In this document: positions 1 through 14,411 of the stretch, in pieces
Numbering within the stretch: the stretch's first letter is position 1
Layout of the letters: the number at the start of each line of letters is the position of its first letter
From: Apostichopus japonicus
Taxonomy: Eukaryota; Echinodermata; Holothuroidea; Aspidochirotida; Stichopodidae
DNA length: 64,000 bases
Assembly (NCBI RefSeq): GCF_037975245.1
Contig: NC_092573.1
Coordinates: forward strand, 19,166,265 to 19,230,264
Direction: 5' to 3'
Made by a program: the position numbers and the translations under genes
Notes under the pieces: model-generated
Told to the model about the DNA's origin: nothing
The model's input: the letters and a program-made list of their open reading frames with translations, nothing else
The model's database searches: none

Positions 1-3000
1 CACCTTTTGATATGATCACAATTTTATAGTATTTCCTTTTCTAAAATCCCTCAATGTTTTGTAGGAAATAAAAGTCCTGAAGAGAACAAAATAGACCAGT
101 GTTGTTATGGTTACTAAAAACTGTGGCACTTTCTCTTTGTACCATACATCTGGAGTCACAGTGTATGCTGGTGCATTTAACATTCATGACAAATGTTGAT
201 CTCAAAATCAAGATCATTCTGGTATCTGACAATTTCCTAAAGAATCTTGAATTCATTCATTTGCTCACTCACTAAGTCATATTTTTTTATTTTTTTGGGG
301 GGGGGGGGTGGGGTGAACAGAAACTTTACAGATTGATTACTGTTCCATTGATCGATTCAATGTCTTATTGCAAAATGATGAAATTATTGCGCACAAATTT
401 TTTAACATTTCCTTGCTAACATGCATGATTTTCATATTAACTTGACAAATGGTGATGATTATGTTACTCACGGCTAGCACATTCATAAAGCACATATATA
501 CATGTATAGCCAAAGAATGGGATTGTTTAGTAAATGTGTTATAAAAGAGAGAGAGAGTGAGTGCACTTTCAATTTTCAACTTTTTTCAAATCCCTATAAT
601 TAAACTTCTATAGAAAAAGTGTACCTAAGATTTAGTTATTTTATTTCAATGTCAACTTGAACTTAATAGATCCCAAAGCGGAGACTTCAAGTTCTGAGTC
701 TTAGCTACTGTAGTACCATCTATAAACTATAAATGTTCACGAATGACTTTAATTCATTTATTATTAATCAACTCTAATTATTAATTAACTATTTGTTCAT
801 GATCTCATCATGAACAAAGCTCTGCTTTGGTATGTTTTAAGTATAGATATCAGTACAAATCAACACATGTGTCTGAATTGGTTTGGTATAGGTTGGCTAA
901 TGGGTTCAGGAAAACTTGACAACTTGTCAGATTATAACCAAATTCTTGCTCAGAAAAAGAGCATTAATTAGCCAAAAATGAGACATAGTCCCCTTAGAGG
1001 CATGAGTGTCAAATTAGCAGCACGGAAGAGGGGTTTAAGGTGGAGGTCTTCAAGGTGAAACATGGGTTTTAGGTGAGAGGGGGGGGGTTTAAGGTGAGAG
1101 GGGGGTTAAGGTGAGAGGGGCTCATGGGAAGAGGGGTTTACTGGAAGAGTGCCCATTTGCTTATATGCAAAATGGTGGTGTCTTTTTAAGCTTTTCAAAG
1201 CTAATGAGTGTACCTTCATTTCCCATTAGAATCTTGAGTCCATATCAGGTGTTTCTTATTAAATACTTCAGGTTATACGAGCTGATACACACCTATTAAA
1301 CAAGGTAACTTACAGTGAGCAGGGGACAAGCAATTTGGAGCCTGCACTATTGGCTTAAATGTAGGTTTGTTCTTCTCTTGCTATAAATTTTTGTCCCATG
1401 TTTTTCTTTCCCTCTTTTTCCTCCTTTTTTTTTGTGTGTGTCTTTTTGGACCATGACTCACCCCTCTCTCTTCTCAACTATTTTTTTTTTCATTTTTTCT
1501 TCTTTTTTTTTTCATTTTTCATTTCATTACGAAACAAGATTACAGACCTTTGAGAAAACAAACAACTATGGAGTGTGCTATCTTTTTATAACCAATTCAA
1601 CATGAACCACGGCATATTAAATGAACTCCATTCCACACTTGACTTAATTTGGCACCCAGACACAATTCTTTTCATGTTAGTCTTAATCACATGCAATGAA
1701 CAAACCGTAACATGTTATCCTTTTATTTTTTTGGGGGGAGGGGCTTTTTTCTAGGTTATCTGAAACAAATGTTTACTAGTGCAGCTAACGGACCAACCAC
1801 TGTCATGTGAACCAGTCACTGTCGTGGGATTTTAGTAAAGAAATAGCGTTGCAAAAATTTATGACGATTGCACCAAAGTGACGCTTTAAAGCATCCATCT
1901 GTTGTAAACACTTGAATAAGAATGATTCGCTACCCTTTAACGCACAAGTACCAGTCTAGAGAAGCTATTAGCCACAACAGAGTCAACATCAACTCATGCC
2001 ATGGATGATTTAGCATTTGATAAAGAAAATGTAATTAAATGTAGATTAATTATTAAACAGCTTCTGTCAACCAATTACCAAATTCTTATATTATATGAAG
2101 CAAAAACACCCACAATTTCCACATGACCCTCCAAAGATTAAATATTTACATAGAAACATTTCTGTTTTTATCTTTATGAGCCTCCTCTTTATACGCCAGC
2201 AGTTATTCACCTATTTTTTTCTTTTTCGTTCAAACTTGTTTTTATCATTTTTCCGAGGGCATTTTTTCTTATGATAGTCTTGTGATCTCCATCAAAAATA
2301 TAATAAGTGAGTAAATTCTTATATATTGGTTCTGACAAATACAGAGAGAGGGGGGGGGGGAATATTCTGAAGGTCAGTCACAATTTGAAAACAGACAATT
2401 TTTTGGGTTTTTACGTATGAGTATTATGCAGTGTAGAGATCAAATTCTCCCTGCACTAATTAACGTATCTGGTCATTCGTTGATGACACACGTCATTCGA
2501 CTTGTTTTTCAATCACTTGTTTGTGCAGAACTGATTTGACAGGCATATAACAGAAGCCAGTTAAACAAATACTCAAATGCAGAGAGCTTACAACGTACAG
2601 TACATGTACGTATGGCACTCAGAGGACACCTGAAGTTTATAGCGAAATAAAAAAAGTAAAAACAGAAAAGATGGATTCATAAATTGGAAAAACATGAGGG
2701 GGGGGGGGAACAAATGACAAGCACATCATATATTATTTCATAAATATAGATTCAGTGTTGGTTCAATATCTTTTACAAATTTTGTGATTTTAATGATCAA
2801 AGCAGATATCTGAAGTTTCTATGATTAGCATGGAAATATTCCTAATAACCAAAGAGAGCTGTTGTAGTTGAACATGCAAATTAGAAAGAAAAAAAACAAA
2901 AACAAATGGAAACTTCTCAAAGCAGCATTGGCATCGATTTTGGTTCAAATTGCCAATCTATGCTTTTTCGATCTTGTAATTTCCATATGACAACAACAGG

Positions 3001-6000
3001 CAACGACATTCAGGCAGTTTACTGGCCAGTAGAAATTAAGAGCACTGATGTTTTTCTGCCGACCGTACAGAAAGTAATGACCTTGCTTTTTGTATTAATA
3101 ATTCAAGGAAAATGCAAGTGAGAATTTTATTTTAAGCCAGTAGATTTCTTTAAAAGCACTGTCATTTCTTAACAAATTGAGGCTTAAATTGTAAAATTCT
3201 AGGCCTGAACGACAGCATTCGTTCACTGGCTTGTAATTCGTTCGAATACTCAGGAGTCAAGACAGAGTTGCCAATGTTTCTTTTCCACGTACTACAATGA
3301 TACTGATATATGGAAAAGGGAAAGAACAATTTAAGAATATTTCACAGATTCACATATTTGTTGATTAATGCCCATATAATTTAAAATCATCTAGAAGGTT
3401 GTTTACAACCTTATTTTGAACATGTAATAATTGAAAGCTTTGGATAAAATTGAACAAAAACAAATTTGGTAATGTTACAGGCTACAAACACAGCCATCAT
3501 GATTGGCCTACAGTATGTGATACTAGAGACATTTAAAATTAATGAACAAATCTCTCTCCCTCCCCACCCACAAAAAACAGAAACGCTAGTACTGTTAGTC
3601 CTACGAGTAGCTGTTGGTGGGGGGGGAGGTTTGTTCACCACAAGCATGAAACATCTCTATCATACTCAGAATAATTTATCTGCACTTCCGTAGCAAAATG
3701 GGCTGCAAAAATTAGGAAATTGCTACACTAATGTCAATTTATACATCTCTTGTTGTTTGTTATTTTTATACGTAGGATCAGATCACTTCCAAGATTTTCT
3801 GGGAAGCGAAACTCCTGAACCTCCAAATTGATGTATATATACTTTGTACACCAAATTATTCCCCCGGGCTTGTTCATGCATGTACAGATGATGGTTGGGG
3901 AATGTTTCTACACTTAACAGAATTGGTACGTTAGCACCACCAGGGAAGAAATCTTGGGACTTTTGTAGTATGCATCTGTGGTTGTCCCACTCAAGCAGTA
4001 AACCTACATATTTGAATGGAAACTGTTCTGTTCATTTTGGCAAAGTAATATTTCCTAACGATATCAACTGCCAATGATTAATAAAGTGCTTAAAATTGCC
4101 TGGACTAACCCCATACTACCCACAAACTGTTGGATTCCTAGAAGTCTATGGTCAAAATCAATACTAATTGAGGGTCAAAAGCATTTCTTATTTGTTCTGT
4201 TGTACCTACCTTTTTACTACATATTTTGTGGTAATAAAAAAAAATCACAGGCATACATGTAACACAGTGCAACTCATCTGGTACCAACAATTTGTGCCAG
4301 ATGTTCCTAACACTTCTCACTATGTTGCACTTCACCCTTTTAGGTCAGTTTATGATTGTTTACAACAAAAAAAGAAAAAAAAGGCTTTTGGTTAGTTAGA
4401 CCAATGAGGAGGGAATTGTTGAATTTTCATTTGGTTTGGGCATTTCCAACAACTGACTCACACCTCAACCAGTTTACTTCACAATATAGATTGTCACTGT
4501 ACCAAGCTCATTAAGACACCATACAAATTTTTGTCAGCCAGCCAATGTTTTTATGTATTTTGCACATCAATCAGCCACAATAAGGTGAATCAGAGATTTT
4601 CCAAACAATTTTTAAATTTTCCCTCCTACCAGAAATGCAACTAAGCTACAGAAGTTAAGTTGATGGAGTTCTGAATAATTATTATGGAATTTCAGGGAAT
4701 AATTAGTATTCATATGTTGTATAGCTAGTTTGAAGTCTCTGTACAGTTTCTCTCTCATAACAACATACTATGGTTCCTATGGAAACAACTGTTACACTTA
4801 TTATACATATACCTGTATGAAATAATAATTGAACACACTATCTAACTGGGTAGGATATCCAGCCTAGCCTAACATAATTCAATCTTTGTACACAAATTTA
4901 ATGGATTTCACATTTGGACAACAACAAAATTAAGGACAAAAATTTTGTCATCTTAAGTGCAATGTGTTAGACTGGTACTATAAACTGAGTGCTTTATTTT
5001 TTACCGCAAAGTGGATATTTGTAGTTATTATTATAGCGACTCCCTGGTTGTACAGTTGTCCATTTCCTAAGAAGATCTCATCCACTTTCCTACTGGGATT
5101 AACTCAGACCTAGTGCTATACATGTACACAGTAAGAATCCAGTTCCTGATGGTATCAACTTTGCAATGATCTTTAAATCATAATATATCTATTTCATTAC
5201 TTACAGTGGTTGAGATTGCTGAGAATTACTAGAACAAGTCAGCATAGAATTTTTAGAGACATTTAGGTGATTGGAAATAAAAGTCTCTGATAGACCTTTT
5301 TCCACTTAAGTTTTAGCAATCAGATCTCAGTTTTCAGTGACAAAACTGTCAGCTTAAGTTGTATTTTTACCAAAATTGTAATATTTGTGAATTCTCCTTG
5401 AATCATAAAATAGTAACAGGTACTACATTAAGGTTCTGCATCCAAACAGAGCTCCTCTCCTAAGCAAAGAACTATTTCCATTTGTGTAGCAAGTTGACCA
5501 TTTAAATTGTTATGTTATAACAGATAAATTATTACCGGAGAATAGCACTGAAGCACCTGAAAGCCATGACACACTCTGCAATACTGCAGACCCTTAAATT
5601 ATGGTAAAGTCACACCATAATTACAGCACCAGTTCAGTTAATTATGGAAATAAACTACATCAATTTTTTTCTTTTTTTATTATATTTATATAAAAAAAAA
5701 TTTTTTTTTTTTTTTTTTTTTTAATTATTTTTTAATTTCTTCCTTCAATCAAAAAATAGTAATATGTACATTTTGGAGGTTCTGTCACTTCTCTGTACAG
5801 AACATAAATATGCTAGGAGTCTTCTCACTAAGTACATTTTTAGTACAGTTTTGCTATCTTTATTTTTGTAGCAGTTCATTAGATGGATAATGCTAATACC
5901 AGTCCCTACCAAAGCACATACTTCTGCTGTACAGCCATGACCCTCCACAAAAACCCAAGACCATTCATATGACCAGCTAGCCAGCAGCTCCCTGAAGTGA

Positions 6001-7211
6001 CACAGTCACACTATATAGCTGCTCCACCAGTCCAGTCATAATTTGTACTGTTGACCTTCCCCTAGACTGCTTGTACATGGATCTGATTCATAATGACTTG
6101 ATACAAGTACTAACAATGAATGGTTAGCTACATCTGCTGAATCAGACTTGCTCTCACTGAGAAACACAGCTGCATGTGGTGGCCTGGTTTCTGGTTGTGA
6201 ACGGCCAAAGAGCCACAATACTGACTCTTGAGTACAGTAAGTACGTAGTATGTACAGTAGTAATATTGTGAACACTGCCAACTCACTGGCAACCCACACT
6301 GTGATTAAGCCCTTTGGAGCAAAGTTCCAAAAGTTCTCCTTTCAGATGGAACGATAAGAATGGCGATGCACATCACACAGTCAGCATCTCCATGCTGATG
6401 ACCATTGAAGCCTTAGAAAACTTTTGACTGAATGAAATGAACGCACCCAAAGGATAAAGTTAACATCCATAACATACGACAGATGAGAATGTAATGAGAA
6501 AGATGCACATTACAGAACTTTATGGGCAGCTAAATTGCCAAACTTGTGTTTTTTCTTCGTTCTCTCTATCCCTATCTATATGTGCTACCCCAAAACTTAC
6601 GGTCAATTTGGGTATTTACCAACCATGACACCTATATAGTGAGCACTTGCAGTAGTTGATGCACTAGATTTCACAATTCCTCCATAATCAGAATATGTAT
6701 GGAAAGTCAAGTGTACAAGGAACAAGATTTCAGCAGGTGAAAAGACTTACACACGAATGCTCATGATGATAGGAAAAGGTAACAATCTCATATACAATCC
6801 GGATGGTAACAATTTTAAACCTTTTGACTGCAGTTTTATTGCATTTAAAATAAATAGCAAAGAACTTTGAAACAAAAAGATAGCAACCCAAGTATGGCAA
6901 GTAACCAACATTGTTATGAATTAGTGATGGGAATGAGTACCTGGGATACCAGGGGGACCAGCCAGGAAGAGCACAACCATGTCTAAGCTCACCCGAGAAA
7001 AGTTTGATCGACTACATTCGTTTACTTAAATATGTACACGTTACTGCACAGCCTATGTAATCTCTCTGCATTGCTTGTTGCACATGTTCAAAGCAAAAAC
7101 TGACCTTGGTACTCTTGGACAGCTCATACGTTGACCACCCGTGTCAGAATCCAGCGACATGTGATTGGTCCATAATTACATATAAATATATATATATATA
7201 AGTAAAATCAG
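1..7211. other. non-coding stretch, no gene supported
   Basis: I see no exon with conserved protein sequence and paired splice sites on either strand. The stretch is AT-rich, with poly-T/poly-A runs (for example 5668-5722) and isolated poly-G runs (296-309, 2347-2360, 2699-2708). It could be intron or 3' sequence of the gene whose first exon lies at 10169-10016 on the minus strand, but no later exon of that gene was recognised here. Confidence 0.5.
1024..1140. repeat. G-rich short tandem repeat
   Basis: Degenerate copies of a unit of about 17-21 bp follow one another; the core resembles AAGGTGAGAGGGGGGTT. G-runs of 4-9 recur at short spacing, so the plus strand could form G-quadruplexes. No coding function is apparent. 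Confidence 0.6.
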
Positions 7212-7340
7212 CATCCATATCGTACTTGGTTAGGGTATTCTGCATATAAAGCCGGAGGCCTGCGTTCGAATCCCAGTGGAGGCTGGAAGTTTTCACCGAT
7301 CTGGATTTTCCAACTCATTACCATTTCAAATATATATAAT
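7212..7340 (+). repeat. tRNA-derived SINE
   Basis: The head looks like a tRNA. An A-box-like TACTTGGTTAGGGT lies at 7223-7236 and a near-consensus B box GCGTTCGAATCCC at 7262-7274, at tRNA-like spacing. The sequence then runs into a non-tRNA body and ends near a short AT tract. The missing acceptor-stem pairing and the extra body argue for a SINE rather than a tRNA gene. Confidence 0.6.
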
Positions 7341-8311
7341 TTCCAAGAAAACTGAAAGTGTAAGACGTTTGCAACCCTTCTTTTTGTGTTTCCATATTTT
7401 AGGGAGTTTTATTTCATTTTTTTCTGCCCCCATATACTTTATTTTAGGGGGGAATGGAGGGGATAAAAGGGAAAATAGATTGCTAAAATTGCTACTTTAC
7501 TCAATTTTGTAGCAGATAATCTGAGATTCTTCTTAAAATTTATCAATTCACACCAAACAAATTTAGTTGACCAAACCACTGACATTGCTAATGCAGTATT
7601 AATTACATGAAAGCAAAACACAAGTTTCAAGGACCAACAGTTAATTTCTCATGAAACCTAGTGAGGTGTGTTGTAATTAACAGGACTGAAGAAAAAAAAA
7701 ACACCAAATTCTGCTTAAAACTTATTTTACTGAACTTTCCCACAGTCAAGCAGACATTCTCCATTTTCCCACGGTATGGTACAGGAGTATACTGTAACTT
7801 AATGTGTTTTTTTTTTTTTTTCAATGATCATTCCACTGTGTAATCAAACCAGATTCTTCTTTTGTTCCTAGCTGAAATGATCTTGTCAGGACTAAGTTTA
7901 AAAACTGCTTCTGATTGTTGAGTCAGGTAGTAAAAAAAGATGAGTATTAGCCTTCAAAAACCACACAGGAAGTATGCCAAATCACAGGTATGATTTAACT
8001 TTAAAATACTGTGGTTGTTACTGGAGACACAGACTGGATGTGGCAATTGATGAGCAAACAGGTGGAATAAACAAAGAGAGGTGTTAATTGCTCCAGCACT
8101 GCTCAACAAGGTCAGGTCCTTGTATACATGCCTCAGTAAGAAAGATGAGAGGCTCAGTCAGAGAAGAAAGACACTGGATTCTACCAAACATTGTATGTGC
8201 AAGCATGTGACCAAGAGAGCACATGCTTCTGCTTAGGAGTAGTGTTCCTAGATCTAACTGTAGCCATGTGTATATGTCTGGTACCATATGAGACAAGATA
8301 GCACTATGAAG

Positions 8312-8655
8312 CATAGGCGTAGGAGCCTAATTTGATTTGGGGGGGCTGTAATGACTTGCCCGAAAAATGTAACCAAACTTTTTCGCGCGCTCCGCACGTT
8401 CAATATGTTGATGTGCATATCATATAGGGATTTATCGGTTATTACATCACATGCCAATAACATACAATCATTTTCCGTGTTATTACCTTTCCATATTGGT
8501 TAGAATTATTGGGGAAGTTGTTACAACAATAATGATAATAATAATATAAGTTTAACCATTCAAAAACACATTGCAATTTATTTTTCTTTCAATAGGTGCC
8601 CGAAATAATTCTCAGCATATTGCCCAAATTTTCACAACAATTTCCTATGCTTATG
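8312..8655. mobile_element. hAT-like MITE, 344 bp, 8-bp target duplication
   Basis: The left end reads CATAGGCGTAGGAGCC and the reverse complement of the right end reads CATAAGCATAGGAAAT, forming imperfect terminal inverted repeats. The flanks are CTATGAAG (8304-8311) and CTATGTAG (8656-8663), a 7/8 match fitting an aged 8-bp hAT duplication. There is no transposase reading frame, so it is non-autonomous. A related truncated copy lies at 62138-62395. Confidence 0.7.
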
Positions 8656-8663
8656 CTATGTAG

Positions 8664-10015
8664 TTAGAACCTTGCAAGGTTCCTGACTAAGGGATGCAGA
8701 TATATACACACTCACTACTATACTTGTTGCTTAGACAGAGAATTAACACAGCAGGGGACAGCAGAAGAAAAGTCACTTGAAACCAGCTGTTCTTATTAAA
8801 ACATTTAAGTTTGATACTGAAGTAACTCAAACAAAGTTATTCAATTTTGAATTTGAAGTTTGAGGCGGTACTCACTCAGTCAGCAAAATAAATTACTAAA
8901 TTTACTGACTAGGCTGGACCTAAGATCAAGTGGACTTGATACAAATTCTGTTCAAACCCAAACAAACCAGATGGATTTAGCACTGTTATTTTTTTCTTTC
9001 TTTATGCACTGCTACATGGTAAAAACCACTGCTAATTGAATTCAAATTTCAAATTTATTTAGGGTAGTGCTGTAACATGAATGGCAGTGTCACTGCGGTA
9101 GAAAAAAATGTTACAATCGACGTCCTGGTCATTCAGTGAGTGACCGACTGGGCAAGATTTCATGGTCCATTTATGTGCCATGATACATCTAGGTAGGCAT
9201 AAATGGTTGAAGAACCGTGAGTAGAAGAATTATCATCAGCAGAACACGGTAAGCCGAGAAGAAATGAACTCAACTCAAAAGTCATGAATAGTGGAAATTC
9301 AAGCCTACGGTTGTGGCTAGACATGCAACAAGTTCACTCATAACATTTCTAAAATAACTTATAGATTACAAATAAGCTTTAAGAGGAATTCCCATTCAGG
9401 AACTCACATACCGATCTGCATCCATCCCTGGGGCACGACCAACCCCCTCTCCCACCACCCCCCTCACTTTCCATTTCTTGATTTGGATTCAGATACAGAT
9501 ATCTCAGTCTCATCCAAATGAATTGTATATATTCATGTGTCACTGATAATGACATTGAATTCAGTGGCATTCCTCAGATCTTGCCAAGAGTTTAAAGTAT
9601 GTATGGTGACTTGTGGAGGAAATGTTTCATGGATATTGTTAAAACACGTCCAGGTGATTAAATAAACGTCGCATAATTCATACACAAGACTGTAAGTTGA
9701 TATGTTACTTAAAATTGGCAGAATTACTAAATACAGTTAAAGGAAAACCTACAGGTACCTACTAAGGGCTTCTTCTTCTTTTTAAATTCCATCATGGGAA
9801 CTGTAGGTATATATGCATGCTTATCCATGGCACAACAGATGAAAGTGGATAAAATTTGTGGGGATTCTGGGTAAAGGTTTCAAACGAAACAATTTAGCTG
9901 CACATATCATCGCCAGTTATGTTATCCACTTTTACCAAACGTATTCTAGAGTAGGTACAATAAGTTAGTGATGTATAAACTCAGAGATGCATAGGGGACT
10001 GACTGCCATACTTAC
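8664..10015. other. non-coding stretch, no exon recognised
   Basis: If the signal-peptide exon just to the right is real, this is its first intron, since its donor GTAAG lies at 10015-10011 on the minus strand. I looked here for a following exon with a matching phase and conserved protein sequence and found none. Confidence 0.4.
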
Positions 10016-10169
10016 CATCGTCTCTGATGGAAAAGGTATTGGATCCTTCCGGCGGAGGAGCAATCGCAAACTCTGCTTCAGCATGAAGGCTAACCAGGAG
10101 AAGTGTCGTCAACAACAGACATGATGTTCTTAGAATTGTATAAGTACTGTATCCGTGATAATCCTCCAT
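10016..10169 (-). CDS. first exon of a secreted/membrane protein (possibly LAMP-like)
   Basis: From the ATG at 10169 the exon encodes 51 codons plus one base and ends at a consensus donor, GATG|GTAAGT. The N-terminus is a clear signal peptide: a short polar start, then a Leu-rich core around residues 16-28 (LLLTTLLLVSL), then a likely cleavage near AEA. The mature start reads EFAIAPPPEG then SNTFSIRDD. Lysosome-associated membrane proteins also have a signal peptide followed by a short 'xVRxN/D' segment just before an exon boundary and a Cys-containing luminal domain. That resemblance is only suggestive, and no downstream exon with the expected cysteines was found. The signal peptide plus donor are seen; the family name is inference. 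Confidence 0.45.
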
Positions 10170-12604
10170 TATTAATTACTTTACATCTAGTGGAGAGCTC
10201 TGAACTTCGAGAAAGTGCCCAAATGGCGAGTGTCGTTGAATAGAATGAGTTATGAGGAGACACTGCACGAGTATGTTACAGACTCGATTCAAATACCGCC
10301 GCAGGTCACATTATACTCTGACAGATGTGATGAATGGGCCAATGCCCATTTCCGTAGGATAACCCAATCTTAACTTCCGGACGCTCTGTCACAAATTCCA
10401 GTGAGAAAATGTCCTCTTGATCCTAACCAGTCCTGGTGTATTCTTTCCAAACCAGCATCCAAGCTAATAACCAGTGTTGAATCTGCAGTGCTCTTAGAAA
10501 CTAGCTGAAGGTCTTCAGAAAAGCATGAAAGCAAAAGAAAATAGGTTGACCAGTTAGAAGGATAAGAGATTTCAAAAAGCCAAGTAAGGATATCTACATG
10601 CAATAACTAATATGCAACACACATTAGAGTAACAGACAAAACCGCGCAAGAGAATATTTGTCTACTGAGTACCACACATCTATCATTGATTAATAATAAC
10701 GGCAATCAGTGACACCAAGCTAGTAGACTCATGGTATATTGTTCAAAGTTACATATGTCATCCAAAAACTATGGCAGAAATTGTTTGTAGAAGTTTGATT
10801 GCCTGTTTTTGTTTGCTCTCTCCATTCTAGCATTAACAATGAAATGCAAACATCAATGTATTTAAATCTGTATAAATATATTCAAAAGTCTGTTTTATGA
10901 TACTCGTTATTCTCTGACGGCAAAATGGAAGTAATACATCTGGCATACCTCTTCTCAAAGCTGATAATTAATTACCTGCTTGACAAATGTACAAGTTTAG
11001 GTAGACCCGTATATCTTATATCCTAAGCAATTGCCATTTTTACCCAAAATGTACCTTTACAGACTTTGTTAAAGTCCTGTTGGAAAACATTTACTTTTTG
11101 ACACCCATGTAGGAGAGGGTATTACAGATGACGAATGATCATAATAATTTCACCAAATTAATACCCTGCAAACCTTAACAACTTCAAAACTGATCAATAT
11201 TACTTGGATAGTGCCACTGTTGGTATTGGTTACACACACAGTACTAAGCTAGGTCTGAATTAATTCTCCTTTCCACAATTCTATTTTGCTGACGCTCAAA
11301 TGCCTGTAACCCATAACATTGTAAAGTAAGTTGATATACTGCAGTAGCCGAGGCTTGATCTATATGCCTAGGCCAAGAAAAGCACTTTTACCTACCAATA
11401 AATTGATACATGAATTGCTGTCTTCACACTCAAACTATACTAGGCTATATAACTTATCAATATCAGTGAGTTGGGTCACTACCTTGGTGATGCATGGTAA
11501 GCTACAGAGTATCATGCATGCCTAGTCCATAAACAAGGACATTATATACTAACTCCTTGCCTATCCTAGGTTTACTTTTCTTAACTTACGCATAACTTGG
11601 GCCTATGCTACGTTCTAGACTAGAGTAGTCCTAGCTGTTTGTCTTAACAACAAAATAAACTGCGGCGAAGAAGTCATCCATGGATTGTCAAATTCGACCT
11701 TTCACGATGCTTGTGTCACTTTTATACGATAAAATAGAAAATGTTACATGCTTAATCAACTTGTCATTGCCAAAAGCTCACTTCAGTAGAAATCCAACTT
11801 CGGCAAACGTGATTATCCTATGTACTTTGAACCGTTTGGTTCAACACAACAGCAGTTGTATGCAAAACTGATCAAGCTCGGTAACTTTCACTATGCTCTA
11901 TGGCTCTTACATTAGAGTGCGAACAAAGTTGTAAACAACATCTCGTCGTCGAACAATGACAAGGATAATCCGATCAAACTGTTTTCCCCACTCTCTTTCG
12001 ATGACAGTCTAAGTTGTTATGTCTAATCGTGAAGTCATCCCATGCTTTTAATTTACTCTTGGATATCACAAAATCGCGATCTTTAAGTAGATAAGACGAA
12101 AATACTTCCAGTACCTGACATGGAAACTGCCTCTCTCTCCTTGATCTTCTTGTATTTCTTACGTCAATGGCTGGAATGCATGGGGGTTGCATTGATGGAG
12201 CTCAGGATTGGAGTACACAGTGAATCGCAGAGGACTATGGAACGCCAAAAACACACAATGTATGATGATGAGAACCGCGTAAACATGTACAATAGTAGTA
12301 CAGCACATGGAGCAATGAACTCTATGACCGATCGACGACTACGCAGCGGTCAAAAATAGATGGCGTTTGTCAGAAAATGGAGATTTTAGTTTACATGGGT
12401 GCAGGAGAACTTTCTCGGTTTTCGATAGAAATGTCGACTTAAACTGTCATGTAGCATCCATCACTGCTAGAATTCTTCTCCTGAAGACCCCAGAGCCCAG
12501 CAGTTCCCTCCCCTCACGAGTTTTAATAGCTTCCCAAGCCATTGCTGAATTACAAAGAAAGACTCACAACGTGTTGCTAGTCATATTATATATTTCAGGT
12601 ATCA
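10170..12604. other. non-coding stretch, probable 5' flank or UTR of the signal-peptide exon
   Basis: Short reading frames occur on both strands (for example minus 10603-10370 and plus 12120-12359), but none has recognisable domains or paired splice sites. Relative to the minus-strand exon this is the upstream side, where a promoter would lie. I cannot point to a promoter element. Confidence 0.4.
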
Positions 12605-12612
12605 TGTAGACA

Positions 12613-14411
12613 CACTGGCGGATCCAAGGGGGGGGGGCCAAGGGGGGCCATGGCCCCCCCCAAAGGTGAGCCAAAAAGTGTTTCCGAACATCCGCTAAAT
12701 CCGATTGGAAATTTAAAAAATAGAGAGGAATAGCAGTGGTAGACTAGTCTAAACCTTTTCGTTTTCTCGTTTAAAATTAAATGCAGAGCTCCCAACTGCC
12801 CCGCAAATTCGCGGGAATTAGACCCGCATTCTAACACACCCAAACCCGCTGACCCGCACAAGCGTCCGAAAAAACCGCATTGTAATTGTCAAGTATACAT
12901 AAAAAAAATTGCATCAATTTTTGACTTAGCAACCATCATTTCTTTAGCATTTAGCATAATAGAGTATAAAACCTCCTTTACAGCATCATTTGAACCTCAA
13001 ATTAGCCTATATTTCTTTTCATTGGGGCGAGCAGCGAACATTTTCATGCCACGGGAAAGAATGAATTATCACCTACTATTCAATTTATTGAACAAAAAAA
13101 TGCATATTTCTCAGAAAATTTTGGGTGACAAAAGCCTTTCTAAGTGCCACCATTTTACATGTAGGCATCACCAGGATTCCAAAAAAAATCAAAAGGGGGA
13201 GGGGGACACCCCCTCCCCTTATACCCTTCCCCCAGGACGGCGATTCGTGGCATGGACCAGCATTTGCCTTCTCAAGAGTTGGGAGCTATGTAAATGTATG
13301 CATGGGCGGCGATCCTGGGGGGGGGGGGAAGGGGGGATATATCCCCCATGAAAATGGGTGGAGGGGATGTAATACACCATATCCCCCCCCCCCCCACCAA
13401 ATGCCAGGGATAAGAAATTGTTCATGCCTACATTTATGTATCATCGTGAATGTACGGCTCCTTTTTAGCTTCATTTCTCGCCTACCATAAACGCAGTGCG
13501 ATCTTTTCAAATAAACCGTCTTTATCTTTATCACGGTATTGATATAGTACATATATGCACCCTCATAGTATTCATATAGGCCCTATAGTAGGCCTACACA
13601 CGTACATGTTCCCTCGAACAGCTGAGAATCTCATGTTACCAGGGTAATGCGTAATACACGTTTCACCTGGATGCCCTAGCAATCGGTACCTAGGAATGTA
13701 ACTATGTGCAATTGTGTATTGCATGTGTATAGGCCTATAATAGCCTGCATGAGGCCATTTTCTTCATCGAATAATATAAAAGAGCTCTCGAACATTCTAA
13801 CGTAGCGCCTGAAACAAGATTGACAGGGGCAATTTTCCCAAAATAACACCCGAAATTCAAAAAAAAGTATTTTGGATCCTGATTATGAGATATTTCGGAC
13901 ATGATATCCCTATTTTAAAGTTGGGTATATGCCGCTTGGAAACCTTGGGAAGTGCCGTTTCCGGCCATCTAGAGGGTTTGTAAATCCCAAAATTTTCTTG
14001 TACGCTTCGCGCCAACTTAGATAGTCAACAAGGTCATATCCCCCCACTCGGAAGTACGAATCGCCGCCCATGAATGTATGAGCATGAGGATTTACAGTTT
14101 AACACAATTTTGCAGTTACAGGCTGGTTGTAAGAAATTTATAACCTATGAGAAATCAAATTTCTTGAGAAAAATGATCCCAACTTTGTTTTATAAATATT
14201 TTAGAAAATTACACCTGGGAAACATTTTTTTAGAAGTAAATTAACATCACCATTGTATACACTTTTGTCGCACCAAATTGCATCTGAGGGCATTCAGCAA
14301 TAGAAAATTTTTCAAAGGGGAAGGGGGGCACCCCTCCCCTTAAACCCCTCCCCCATATCACTCTAATGCCACTTTGGCCCCTCCCAAACAAAGGCCCTGG
14401 ATCCGCCAGTG
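12613..14411. mobile_element. hAT-like DNA transposon, 1.8 kb, perfect 8-bp target duplication
   Basis: The left terminus CACTGGCGGATCCA (12613) is matched by its inverted copy ending at 14411. Identical flanks TGTAGACA lie at 12605-12612 and 14412-14419. The 8-bp duplication and the CANTGGCGGATCCA-type terminus are hallmarks of the hAT superfamily. No intact transposase frame is visible, so the copy is non-autonomous or decayed. It is interrupted by a second element at 13301-14072. Poly-G and poly-C runs lie next to both ends. Confidence 0.85.
13301..14072. mobile_element. second hAT-like element nested inside the first
   Basis: The terminal inverted repeats are CATGGGCGGCGAT, 13 bp, at 13301 and inverted up to 14072. 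Perfect 8-bp flanking duplications AATGTATG lie at 13293-13300 and 14073-14080. It lies wholly inside the 12613-14411 element, so it inserted later. Its right subterminal part (about 13940-14030, with TACGCTTCGCGCCAAC and TTAGATAG) resembles the MITE at 41437-41835, so the two families are related. It has no coding capacity. Confidence 0.85.
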
